A DNA stretch of 9,911 nucleotides, from positions 1-9,911 of the forward strand of contig DLMG01000153.1 in NCBI GenBank assembly GCA_002479245.1, read 5' to 3'. The position numbers and the translations under genes are program-made. The first letter of the stretch is position 1. Every line of letters starts with the position of its first letter. The notes beneath the pieces were generated by a model. The model did not search any database, was not told the origin of the DNA, and was given only the letters and a program-made list of their open reading frames with translations. The stretch is from Verrucomicrobia subdivision 3 bacterium UBA7542. GTDB lineage: Bacteria > Verrucomicrobiota > Verrucomicrobiia > Limisphaerales > UBA11358. Below are positions 1-5,726 of this stretch, piece after piece.

Positions 1-278
1 TCTTTGCCAAGCTGATGGCGCTGATTTTCACGTTCATCTGGATCCGCGGCACGCTGCCCCGCCTCCGCATGGATCAACTCATGAATTTCGCCTGGAAATT
101 CATGCTGCCCATGTCGCTGGTCAACATCGTCGCGGCGGGCGTCTGGCATTTTCTGGGCGCGGGCTGGCTGCGCTGGGCGGTCTGTACCGTTCTGGTTTTT
201 GGCGCCTATGCCATCCTCGGTTGGGGATTGATGCACAATCAAAAACTTGGCAAACGCATTTATCACTACGCGGAATGA
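1..278 (+). CDS. nuoH: NADH-quinone oxidoreductase subunit H (NuoH), C-terminal part
   Basis: Partial gene: the 5' end lies outside the window and the frame is open from base 3. NuoH is the membrane subunit that joins the peripheral and membrane arms of complex I and helps form the quinone chamber. The visible ~91 residues start [20 protein letters not shown] and continue [17 protein letters not shown], the well-known NuoH C-terminal signature (F.W.R.TLPR.R.DQLM...WK..LP), followed by two hydrophobic segments and a short charged tail ending HYAE. The stop is TGA at 276-278. nuoI normally follows directly in many bacteria; here the next gene is nuoJ after a 153-base spacer filled by a palindromic repeat. 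The family call is secure; only the C-terminal end can be judged. Confidence 0.95.
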   Translation, partial: FAKLMALIFTFIWIRGTLPRLRMDQLMNFAWKFMLPMSLVNIVAAGVWHFLGAGWLRWAVCTVLVFGAYAILGWGLMHNQKLGKRIYHYAE

Positions 279-303
279 AAAGTGTGAATCGTCATATGGG
301 AAC

Positions 304-408
304 GGAGCGCGGGTGTCCCACCCGCAGCGGCCCGGATTGCCGGATAAACGAGCGAAACTCAAAATTGTTGAGCGGTCGAGCGTGCTGCGGCTGGGACAGC
401 CGCGCTCC
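304..408. repeat. Inverted pair of GGAG-hairpin repeats (family B) in the nuoH-nuoJ spacer
   Basis: Two arms in inverted orientation, 304-328 and 384-408 (the second read on the - strand). Each reads GGAG, a C, a 7-bp stem, the loop TCC, the complementary stem, then AGC. The stems are GCGGGTG/CACCCGC in the first arm and GCGGCTG/CAGCCGC in the second, so one base pair differs but stays paired. The same family recurs between nuoK and nuoL and as a single arm inside nuoL. The layout (tetranucleotide foot plus hairpin, paired head to head) resembles REP/BIME elements. The hairpins could also affect mRNA decay or termination within the operon, but no U-tract follows. Confidence 0.85.
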
Positions 409-414
409 ACTGTC

Positions 415-430
415 GATTTAACGATTTAAC
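415..430 (+). repeat. Tandem GATTTAAC words directly before nuoJ
   Basis: The 8-base word GATTTAAC occurs twice back to back at 415-430, ending one base before the nuoJ ATG at 432. It belongs to the class of short tandem words with a TTTAA core found at several spacer edges in this window. It occupies the place where a Shine-Dalgarno sequence would be expected, and none is visible. Confidence 0.6.
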
Positions 431-431
431 A

Positions 432-1028
432 ATGTCTTTGCCCTTCATCATCATTGCAGTTGTGACGCTCTTTGCCGCGGCGGCGGCGATGATCCTGCGC
501 AACCTGGTGCATTGCGCGCTGTCGCTGGTGGTGGCGCTGGCCGGGCTGGCGGCGCTTTACCTGACACTTGGCGCACAGTTCGTCGGGTTTGCCCAGATCC
601 TCGTTTATGTTGGCGCGGTCGCCATTCTCATCGTGTTCGCGGTGTTGCTGACGCGCAGTGATGCGACGCCGAACCAGACCATCCTTGCGCCCGGTTGGGC
701 AATTGGAATCGTGATTTCCGCCGTCGTCTTTGCCACGCTCGGCTGGGCGGCGCTGAACAGCACGGGCCTGCCCAAGGGAACGCCGCCTGCGCCCGTAGCC
801 ACCGTCAAAAACATCGGTGACGTGCTGATGACCCAATACGTCCTGCCGCTCGAAGTCATCGGCCTGCTGCTGACGGCGGCATTGATTGGCGCGGTCATCA
901 TCGCGATGAAAGAGGAATCTCCCAATTCCGGTAGCAGCCGACGTCAGTCGGCTCCATCTGAAAAGTTAGAGCGGACTGATCCCGCTTTGCGGGACTGCTA
1001 CGACGCTAAAGAGGGAGGTCGCGTATGA
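432..1028 (+). CDS. nuoJ: NADH-quinone oxidoreductase subunit J (NuoJ)
   Basis: NuoJ is a small membrane subunit of complex I; its TM3 changes shape during turnover and links the quinone site to the antiporter-like subunits. The 198-residue product has about five hydrophobic segments and the hallmark stretch QILVYVGAVAILIVFAVLL around residues 55-74, matching the NuoJ TM3 signature. The ATG at 432 is chosen because the N-terminus (MSLPFIIIAVVTLFAAAAAM) is a typical first membrane helix. No Shine-Dalgarno is visible; tandem GATTTAAC words abut the start. The stop TGA (1026-1028) overlaps the nuoK start as ATGA, so translation is probably coupled. Oddity: the last ~35 residues (SGSSRRQSAPSEKLERTDPA and on) are polar and encoded largely by an inserted palindromic repeat at 931-1002. 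Native NuoJ would be expected to end soon after AMKEE. Confidence 0.95.
   Translation: MSLPFIIIAVVTLFAAAAAMILRNLVHCALSLVVALAGLAALYLTLGAQFVGFAQILVYVGAVAILIVFAVLLTRSDATPNQTILAPGWAIGIVISAVVFATLGWAALNSTGLPKGTPPAPVATVKNIGDVLMTQYVLPLEVIGLLLTAALIGAVIIAMKEESPNSGSSRRQSAPSEKLERTDPALRDCYDAKEGGRV
931..1002. repeat. GTAG-hairpin repeat pair (family A) forming the 3' end of nuoJ
   Basis: The left arm (931-954) reads GTAGCA, stem GCCGAC, loop GTCA, stem GTCGGC, TC. The right arm (969-1002), read on the - strand, starts with the same GTAGCAG but carries a different hairpin (TCCCGC, loop AAA, GCGGGA), then a segment CAGTCCGCTC that parallels the end of the left arm. The pair lies in the nuoJ frame and adds codons before the stop without a frameshift. 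The same family is inserted in nuoL at 2971-3056. Confidence 0.85.
1013..1018 (+). promoter_or_regulatory. Shine-Dalgarno sequence of nuoK
   Basis: GGGAGG, six bases before the nuoK ATG at 1025, inside the 3' end of nuoJ. It fixes the nuoK start at the ATGA overlap. The identical GGGAGG with the same spacing precedes nuoN. Confidence 0.8.
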
Positions 1029-1336
1029 CACCGCTACAAGGCTGCTTGCTTGTCTCCGCGCTGCTCTTCGCCATCGGCCTGGCGGGTGCGGTCACGCGGC
1101 GCAACGCCATCCTCGCGCTGATCGGCATTGAACTGATGCTGAACGCGGCGAACCTGAATTTCATCGCGTTCTGGCGTTACGGCGCGCATCCCGAGGCATT
1201 GTCGGGCATGATGGTCGTGATTTTCTCCATTGCCATTGCGGCGGCGGAAGCAGCGGTGGGCTTGGCGCTCATCATCGCGATTTACCGCCACTACAAAACC
1301 ACCAACCTCGACCAGATTAATTCGATGAAGGGATGA
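1025..1336 (+). CDS. nuoK: NADH-quinone oxidoreductase subunit K (NuoK)
   Basis: NuoK is an MrpC-like three-helix subunit of the complex I membrane arm and carries conserved glutamates in the proton path. The product is 103 residues, the usual family length, with three hydrophobic helices. The motif LIGIELMLNAANLNF places Glu36 exactly at the E. coli position. The second conserved glutamate is in AIAAAEAAVGLALI (Glu75, equivalent to E. coli Glu72). The start ATG overlaps the nuoJ stop and has GGGAGG six bases upstream. It is followed by a 240-base spacer made mostly of repeats before nuoL. Nothing in the protein looks damaged. Confidence 0.97.
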   Translation: MTPLQGCLLVSALLFAIGLAGAVTRRNAILALIGIELMLNAANLNFIAFWRYGAHPEALSGMMVVIFSIAIAAAEAAVGLALIIAIYRHYKTTNLDQINSMKG

Positions 1337-1357
1337 AATTCGCATGGCCAAGAAGAA

Positions 1358-1393
1358 TTTAACGCCAAGACGCAAAGCCGCCAGGACGCAAAG
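1358..1393 (+). repeat. TTTAACGC-type tandem repeat, left edge of the nuoK-nuoL spacer
   Basis: It begins TTTAACGCCAAGACGCAAAG and continues in the same ~9-base rhythm (CGCAAAG-like units). Its inverted counterpart is at 1541-1569; the first ~28 bases of the two match at all but about five positions. Together they frame the palindrome pair at 1428-1501. Confidence 0.8.
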
Positions 1394-1427
1394 AATGAAA
1401 ACCCTTGGTCGTGTTTTGATTTGTCAC

Positions 1428-1501
1428 GGAGCGCGGATTGTCCTCAATCCGCAGCGGCTGGATTTGTCAGAAAAGCTGCGAGTTGGGACAACTCGCGCTC
1501 C
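1428..1501. repeat. Inverted pair of GGAG-hairpin repeats (family B) in the nuoK-nuoL spacer
   Basis: Arms are at 1428-1455 and 1475-1501 (the second on the - strand). Both read GGAG, C, an 8-bp stem, a TCC or TCCT loop, the complementary stem, AGC. The stems are GCGGATTG/CAATCCGC and GCGAGTTG/CAACTCGC: longer than, and different from, the nuoH-nuoJ copies, yet perfectly paired. This indicates selection or copying that preserves the hairpin rather than the sequence. The pair is centred between the inverted tandem-word repeats at 1358-1393 and 1541-1569. Confidence 0.87.
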
Positions 1502-1540
1502 GGTTCTCAATTTGAAATTCAAATTAGGACGTTGCCACGC

Positions 1541-1569
1541 CCTTTGCGCCTTTGCGCCTTTGCGTTAAA
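1541..1569 (-). repeat. TTTAACGC-type tandem repeat, right edge of the nuoK-nuoL spacer
   Basis: On the - strand it reads TTTAACGCAAAGGCGCAAAG followed by another GCGCAAAGG-like unit, a ~9-base tandem word. It is the inverted partner of 1358-1393 and ends eight bases before the nuoL start at 1577. Purine-poor on the + strand, it leaves nuoL without a visible Shine-Dalgarno. Confidence 0.8.
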
Positions 1570-1576
1570 AATCGAA

Positions 1577-3703
1577 ATGACCTGGATTGCACAAAATCTC
1601 TGGCTGATTCCGGTGCTGCCGCTGGCGGCGTCGGGCGTGATTGCCGTGAACAAACAACGGCAGCACAAGCTCGCGGCGACGCTGGCCATCGGTTCGATGG
1701 TCCTGGCCTTTCTGCTCTCGCTGTGCGCATTCAGCGCCACGCTTATCCACCACGGCGAGAGCGGCGTGTTCCGTGAAGTCGCCGGTTTCAACTGGCTCCA
1801 GTTCGGCGGCCAGTGGCTGCAGCTTGGCTGGGTGCTGGACCCGCTTACGGCCATCATGCTGGTGATGGTTTCGTTCGTCAGCCTGCTGATTTTCATCTTC
1901 AGCGTCGGCTACATGGCGCACGACGAAAATTTCACGCGGTTCTTCTGCTTCATGTCGCTCTTTGCCGCGGCGATGCTCGGCGTGGTCATCGCCAACAATC
2001 TGCTCTTGTTCTTTGTCTGCTGGGAAATCGTCGGCCTGACCAGCTATCTGCTCATCGGGTTCTGGTATCACAAGCCGAGCGCGGCGGCGGCGGCGAAAAA
2101 GGCCTTCATCACCACGCGCATCGGCGACCTCGGCCTGCTGCTGGGCATGGTCTGGCTGTATGCCGAAACCGGCACGTTGAACTTTTACGCGGATGGCCAC
2201 GGCTGCCTCGAATCATCCGCCCTCACCGCGATGGTCACGCACATGACCGCCGCCGGCATGGCGGTGTCCACGGCCATCGGGCTGCTGATTTTCCTCGGTG
2301 CGGTCGGCAAATCCGGCCAATTGCCGTTGCACGTCTGGCTGCCGGACGCCATGGAAGGCCCCACGCCGGTCAGCGCGCTCATTCACGCGGCCACGATGGT
2401 GGCGGCGGGCGTTTTCCTCGTAGCAAGGGTTTATCCATTGATGAGTGCTCATCCCGAGGGTGCTGCGGCTGAGACAGCCGCGCTCCAGGTGGTGACGTGG
2501 GTCGGCGCGCTCACGGCGATTTTTGCCGCATCCGTCGCGGTGGCGCAGACGGACATCAAACGCATCCTCGCTTACTCCACGGTTTCGCAGCTTGGTTACA
2601 TGATGCTGGGTCTGGGCGTCGGCGGCGTGGCGGTCGGCATGTTTCACCTCATTACGCACGCATTCTTCAAGGCGCTGTTGTTCCTCGGGTCCGGCTCGGT
2701 CATCCACGGCTGTCACGAGGAGCAGGACGTGCGGAAGATGGGCGGGTTGAAAAAATTCATGCCGGTGACGTTCGCGACCTATGCCATCGGCATGCTGGCG
2801 CTGGCGGGATTTCCGCTGTTCTTCTCCGGCTTTTGGAGCAAGGACGAAATCCTCCACGCGGCGCACGGCTGGCCGGTATCGCACATTCCGTTTTTTCTCG
2901 GATGCGCCGGGGCGCTGCTCACGGCGTTTTACATGACGCGACAGGTGGCACTGGTGTTCTTCGGTGAATACCGTAGCAGCGGACGTCAGTCCGCTCATTC
3001 TTCCTCGAAGACTGACAAGCATGAGAAGTCAGCGCCGACTCACGTCGGCGGCTACGATGGAAAGGGTGAACCGCACGAAAGCCCCGCGGTCATGATCGTC
3101 CCACTCGTCATCCTCGCGGTGTTTGCCATTTTATTGGGCTTTGTCGGCACGCCGGCCTGGCCGTGGTTTGACGGTTTCCTCAACGGCGAACCCGCTGGAT
3201 TCAATTTCAGCAAATTGACCGAAAGTGGCACGCTCGGTTTGATGTTGGCTTCGGCGGGGTTTGTGTTTACTGGCCTCGGCCTCGGTTGGTGGCTTTACGG
3301 CAAACGCCAGCGGAAGACGGCGGAAGAACCCGACGTGTTGCAGGTCGCGCAACCGGCGGTTTTCCGGTTGCTGGAGAACAAATATTTCGTGGATGAAATC
3401 TACGACGCGACGGGCGTCCGTTTCAATGCTTGGGCGGCGCAGGCGTGCGATTTCCTGGACCGCTGGATTTGGGGCGGGGTGGTTATGTTGGTTACCTGGG
3501 TGACGCTGGGGTTGTCGTCGCTCTACCGCTTCACGGATGAATTTGTGGTGGACCTGGGTTTCGACACTGGCTGTGAAACCTTGCGTGAGGGTGGTGGCGA
3601 AATGTCGAGATGGCAAAATGGCCGCGTGCAGACCTATCTCCGCGTCATCGGCGTGGCGCTGGTGGTGCTGGTTCTTTTCCTGATCTGGGGGCGCAAGACA
3701 TGA
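1577..3703 (+). CDS. nuoL: NADH-quinone oxidoreductase subunit L (NuoL), with repeat-derived insertions and an extended C-terminal lateral helix region
   Basis: NuoL is the distal antiporter-like proton pump of complex I; its C-terminal lateral helix (HL) runs along the other antiporter-like subunits. From ATG 1577 the product has 708 residues, about 95 more than E. coli NuoL. Key residues are visible: Glu150 in FFVCWEIVGLTSYLLIGFWY (TM5), Lys245 in GKSGQLPLHVWLPDAMEGPT (TM7), His270 in ALIHAATMVAAGVF, Lys366 in HAFFKALLFL and Lys422 in GFWSKDEIL (TM12). The frame is open further upstream, but that stretch is repeat sequence, and MTWIAQNLWLIPVLPLAASG is a proper NuoL N-terminus. Extra residues come from a family-B arm (about residues 296-303) and a family-A pair (about residues 466-497). 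The region from YFVDEIYDATG to NGRVQTY (about residues 603-687) seems some 20-25 residues longer than usual and contains a hydrophobic stretch near 632-648. The stop overlaps the nuoM start (ATGA). Confidence 0.97.
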   Translation: MTWIAQNLWLIPVLPLAASGVIAVNKQRQHKLAATLAIGSMVLAFLLSLCAFSATLIHHGESGVFREVAGFNWLQFGGQWLQLGWVLDPLTAIMLVMVSFVSLLIFIFSVGYMAHDENFTRFFCFMSLFAAAMLGVVIANNLLLFFVCWEIVGLTSYLLIGFWYHKPSAAAAAKKAFITTRIGDLGLLLGMVWLYAETGTLNFYADGHGCLESSALTAMVTHMTAAGMAVSTAIGLLIFLGAVGKSGQLPLHVWLPDAMEGPTPVSALIHAATMVAAGVFLVARVYPLMSAHPEGAAAETAALQVVTWVGALTAIFAASVAVAQTDIKRILAYSTVSQLGYMMLGLGVGGVAVGMFHLITHAFFKALLFLGSGSVIHGCHEEQDVRKMGGLKKFMPVTFATYAIGMLALAGFPLFFSGFWSKDEILHAAHGWPVSHIPFFLGCAGALLTAFYMTRQVALVFFGEYRSSGRQSAHSSSKTDKHEKSAPTHVGGYDGKGEPHESPAVMIVPLVILAVFAILLGFVGTPAWPWFDGFLNGEPAGFNFSKLTESGTLGLMLASAGFVFTGLGLGWWLYGKRQRKTAEEPDVLQVAQPAVFRLLENKYFVDEIYDATGVRFNAWAAQACDFLDRWIWGGVVMLVTWVTLGLSSLYRFTDEFVVDLGFDTGCETLREGGGEMSRWQNGRVQTYLRVIGVALVVLVLFLIWGRKT
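2462..2486 (-). repeat. Single family-B GGAG-hairpin arm inside nuoL
   Basis: Read on the - strand: GGAG, C, stem GCGGCTG, loop TCT, stem CAGCCGC, AGC. It differs from the second arm of the nuoH-nuoJ pair by one loop base. It is in the nuoL frame and encodes an alanine-rich stretch (AAAETAAL) in the loop before VVTWVGALTAIFAAS. I find no inverted partner nearby, so this is either a single insertion or the survivor of a pair. Confidence 0.8.
2971..3056. repeat. GTAG-hairpin repeat pair (family A) inserted in frame in nuoL
   Basis: The left arm (2971-2996) contains GTAGCA, stem GCGGAC, loop GTCA, stem GTCCGC, TC. The right arm (about 3032-3056), on the - strand, contains GTAGCC, stem GCCGAC, loop GTGA, stem GTCGGC. 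One base pair of the stem is swapped between arms while pairing is kept. The pair adds about 32 polar residues (RSSGRQSAHSSSKTDKHEKS and on) between VALVFFGEY and PHESPAVMIVPL, two conserved NuoL segments that are normally close together. The insertion falls in a loop and keeps the frame. Confidence 0.87.
3687..3691 (+). promoter_or_regulatory. Probable Shine-Dalgarno sequence of nuoM
   Basis: GGGGG eight bases before the nuoM ATG at 3700, within the end of nuoL. It supports the ATGA-overlap start. Confidence 0.5.
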
Positions 3704-5343
3704 ATCTGCCCTGGCTGACCATCCTGACGTTCGTCCCGCTGTTCGGCGGCATCGTTGTGGCCGGACTCGGCGCGGAACAACGACGGCTCGCGCGCGGTCT
3801 GGCGCTGGCATTCAGTCTGGTGGGGTTGGCGGGAGCGCTGTGTCTCTGGAAACATTTTGACGCCGCCTCCGGTGACCTGCAATTTGTCGAAAAACACGAT
3901 TGGGTGCCGTCGCTGGGCATCCAGTATTTCCTCGGCGTGGATGGGCTTAGCCTGTTGATGGTGATGTTGACGGCGATTGTCACGCCACTAGCGGTGCTGG
4001 CGTCAGGAAGCATGTTTGATGGTAAGGCGGGCAGCCTGCTCGCGATTCATCGGAGTCCTCTGCCCGCCGCTGGTGGTGTGCGTGGCGACGGCGCGCACGG
4101 AGTGGCGCGCCCTACCCAGGGCGGCGCACACATTTTTTACGCGCTGATGTTGTGGTTGCAGGCCGGGTTGTTCGGCACGTTCACCGCGCTGAATTTCTTC
4201 CACTGGTTCCTGTTCTGGGAACTGGTGCTGATCCCGGCGTTCTTCCTCATCAAACTTTGGGGCGGACCCAAACGCGGCCCGGCGGCGACGCAGTTTTTCA
4301 TTTACACCATGGTTGGCAGCGTGACGTTGCTCCTGAGTTTCCTGGCCATCCGGCTGGCAACGGGCAGTTTTGATTTCATCGAACTTGCCGACATGGCCAA
4401 ACGCGGCGAAATCACGGCCAAACTCGGCGAGGCCATCGGCTGGAAAGCACACATCGGCCTGCTGGTTTTCTTTGGCGCGTTCCTCGGGTTTGCGGTGAAG
4501 GTGCCGGTGGTACCGTTCCACACGTGGCTGCCGTCAGCGTATGCCGAGGCGCCGGGCCCGGTGACGATGCTGCTCACGGGCGTCATGTCCAAGATGGGGG
4601 TCTATGGTTTTCTGCGCGTCCTGCTGCCGATTTTCCCCGAGCAGATACGGCTGGTGCTGACACCGTTGATGTGGCTGGCGGTGCTGACCATCGTGCTTTC
4701 GGCCTGCGCGGCATTTGCCCAGCGCGATCTCAAGCGCATCCTGGCCTATTCATCCATCAACCACCTCGGTTACTGCCTACTCGCGCTGTTTGCGGTGACC
4801 GGTGCGGCGACAGGCGTGAACCAGCCGGAACTGCAGAAGGCAGCGGCACTCAACGGCGTGTTGCTGCAAATGTTCAACCACGGTCTCACGGCGTCGGCGC
4901 TGTTCCTGTTCGTGTGGCTCATTGAGAAACGCAGCGGTGGTCTGCGCGGGCTGGAGGATTTCGGCGGCATCCGCAAGGTGGTCCCGGTGTTCACCGGCCT
5001 GATGGGCATCGCGCTGTTTTCGTCGCTGGGACTGCCAGGATTGAACGGGTTCGTTGGGGAATTCCTGATTTTCAAGGGCGTGTTCCCGCTGGCGCCCTGG
5101 GCGGCGGCGTTGTCAACGCTCGGTTTGCTGGTGACGGCGATATTCCTGCTGACGCTCATCCAGCGCGTTTTCTGCGGGCCGTTAAACGGGCGCTGGGCGC
5201 AAATGCCGGACCTCACGCTGTCCGAACGCGCGTTGGTGGCCGTTCCCATCGCGCTGATGTTCGTGCTCGGTATCTGGCCACAACTCGTGCTGGGCGTGAT
5301 TGACCTGACCGTTGTGAAGATGGTGCAACAACTGAATTTTTAA
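3700..5343 (+). CDS. nuoM: NADH-quinone oxidoreductase subunit M (NuoM), with an internal repeat-derived insertion
   Basis: NuoM is an antiporter-like proton-pumping subunit in the middle of the complex I membrane arm. The product has 547 residues from ATG 3700, which overlaps the nuoL stop. Conserved residues: Glu174 in LFWELVLIPAFFLIKLWGG (TM5), Lys267 and His274 in GFAVKVPVVPFHTWLPSAYA (TM7), Lys298 in LLTGVMSKMGVYGFLR (TM8), Lys345 in AQRDLKRILAYSSINHLGY, and Glu454 in GLPGLNGFVGEFLIFKG (TM12). About residues 106-143, between TM3 and TM4, are a glycine-, arginine- and proline-rich stretch that does not look like NuoM; it coincides with palindromic sequence at 4026-4131. All catalytic residues are present, so the protein is probably functional. 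The TAA stop lies inside a TTTTAAC tandem-word repeat. This is the normal NuoM of the operon; a second, divergent copy follows. Confidence 0.96.
   Translation: MNLPWLTILTFVPLFGGIVVAGLGAEQRRLARGLALAFSLVGLAGALCLWKHFDAASGDLQFVEKHDWVPSLGIQYFLGVDGLSLLMVMLTAIVTPLAVLASGSMFDGKAGSLLAIHRSPLPAAGGVRGDGAHGVARPTQGGAHIFYALMLWLQAGLFGTFTALNFFHWFLFWELVLIPAFFLIKLWGGPKRGPAATQFFIYTMVGSVTLLLSFLAIRLATGSFDFIELADMAKRGEITAKLGEAIGWKAHIGLLVFFGAFLGFAVKVPVVPFHTWLPSAYAEAPGPVTMLLTGVMSKMGVYGFLRVLLPIFPEQIRLVLTPLMWLAVLTIVLSACAAFAQRDLKRILAYSSINHLGYCLLALFAVTGAATGVNQPELQKAAALNGVLLQMFNHGLTASALFLFVWLIEKRSGGLRGLEDFGGIRKVVPVFTGLMGIALFSSLGLPGLNGFVGEFLIFKGVFPLAPWAAALSTLGLLVTAIFLLTLIQRVFCGPLNGRWAQMPDLTLSERALVAVPIALMFVLGIWPQLVLGVIDLTVVKMVQQLNF
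4026..4131. repeat. Palindromic repeat inserted in frame in nuoM
   Basis: Two structures are adjacent. The first is an inverted repeat, GGCGGGCAG (4026-4034) with CTGCCCGCC (4060-4068). The second is an element bounded by GTGTGCG (4076-4082) and CGCACAC (4125-4131). Inside the second, on the - strand, GTAG (4115-4112) is followed at once by a 7-bp stem GGCGCGC, an 8-base loop and GCGCGCC (to 4090), the same foot-plus-hairpin format as families A and B. The stretch encodes a non-NuoM-like loop between TM3 and TM4 and contains no in-frame stop. The exact insertion borders cannot be set without relatives. Confidence 0.7.
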
Positions 5344-5364
5344 CCACGGATGAACACGGATGAA
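5341..5364 (+). repeat. TTTAACCACGG tandem repeat overlapping the nuoM stop codon
   Basis: Tandem copies of a 10-base word (CACGGATGAA, with periods starting at 5345 and 5355) follow the nuoM TAA directly. The stop codon itself is the TAA of the TTTTAACCACGG start of the repeat. It marks the left edge of the 383-base nuoM-nuoM2 spacer. Confidence 0.8.
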
Positions 5365-5370
5365 CAAATA

Positions 5371-5652
5371 GCCGCGCCGAAGGCGCAGAACAAGGCAGCC
5401 CAGGACGTGTTTTTAAAACGGGATCTGGGTGGGGGAAGTTTTGGACTGCGGCGGCAAGCGGAGCGCGACGCCGCTTTGGATCAGGCTGGCCGCCTTGGTT
5501 GTCCACACAAAAGCGCTGTCGCCGCTGCGCTCTGCCAGCGCAGTCCAAAAGCCGCCACCCGTTTCATGCGGTTTCTTTTCCTGGCATTTATTTTTGACAA
5601 CGCGTCCCAGGGCGTTGCCCTGGGCTGTCCTGTCTTGCGCCTTTGGCGCGGC
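5371..5652. repeat. Outer inverted repeat pair (family D), 34-base arms
   Basis: The arms at 5371-5404 and 5619-5652 (- strand) both begin GCCGCGCC, run through AAGGCGCA and end CAGCCCAGG. They match at 29 of 34 positions and all five differences are transitions. Each arm holds a small hairpin (GCGCC, GAA or AAA loop, GGCGC). The right side continues into a perfect 8-bp hairpin, CCCAGGGC/GCCCTGGG. The family-C pair is nested between them. Unlike families A and B, I see no GTAG or GGAG at the foot. Confidence 0.85.
5439..5550. repeat. Inner inverted repeat pair (family C), ends TTTTGGACTGCG
   Basis: The arms at 5439-5476 and 5511-5550 (- strand) start with an identical 12-base end TTTTGGACTGCG and both run to a CGCTT end. 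Each folds on itself: GCGGCG with CGCCGC in the left arm, and GCGCTG with CAGCGC in the right arm. The stem bases have therefore changed together. The foot is GGAC rather than GGAG. The pair is nested within family D. Confidence 0.85.
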
Positions 5653-5690
5653 AAATGGCGGCCTGAAAGACCGGGACTCCGAACGGTACA

Positions 5691-5724
5691 ATCGGAAATC
5701 GAAAATCGGAAATCGAAAATTTAA
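5691..5724 (+). repeat. ATCGGAAA/ATCGAAA tandem repeat just before nuoM2
   Basis: Alternating 8-base words (ATCGGAAA, TCGAAAA) occur twice over about 30 bases and end in TTTAAA two bases before the ATG at 5727. This is the right edge of the spacer and the same edge architecture as at nuoJ, nuoL and gcvH. Confidence 0.8.
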
Positions 5725-5726
5725 AT

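Larger units (their letters stand above)
5344..5726. other. Gene-free spacer built of nested inverted repeats between nuoM and nuoM2
   Basis: 383 bases without a credible gene. From outside in it holds a CACGGATGAA tandem word (left edge), a family-D arm, a family-C arm, the partner family-C arm, the partner family-D arm, and an ATCGGAAA/ATCGAAA tandem word (right edge). Additional hairpins include CCCAGGGC-GTT-GCCCTGGG at 5606-5624 and GCGCC-TTT-GGCGC at 5637-5649. The open frames across it are explained by the GC-rich repeats and have no protein signature. No promoter or Shine-Dalgarno for nuoM2 is evident. Confidence 0.8.

Noticed and set aside
1421..1576. In-frame upstream extension of nuoL from a TTG at 1421
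   Set aside because: The stretch is the family-B palindrome pair and tandem-word repeat; the real NuoL N-terminus starts at ATG 1577.
2213..3022. Long antisense ORF opposite nuoL (269 codons)
   Set aside because: It is rich in Arg, His and Gln and lies opposite a conserved gene; a shadow of GC-rich codon bias.
5350..5724. 124-codon ORF in the nuoM-nuoM2 spacer
   Set aside because: It runs through the nested repeats and has no protein family signature; repeat composition explains the open frame.
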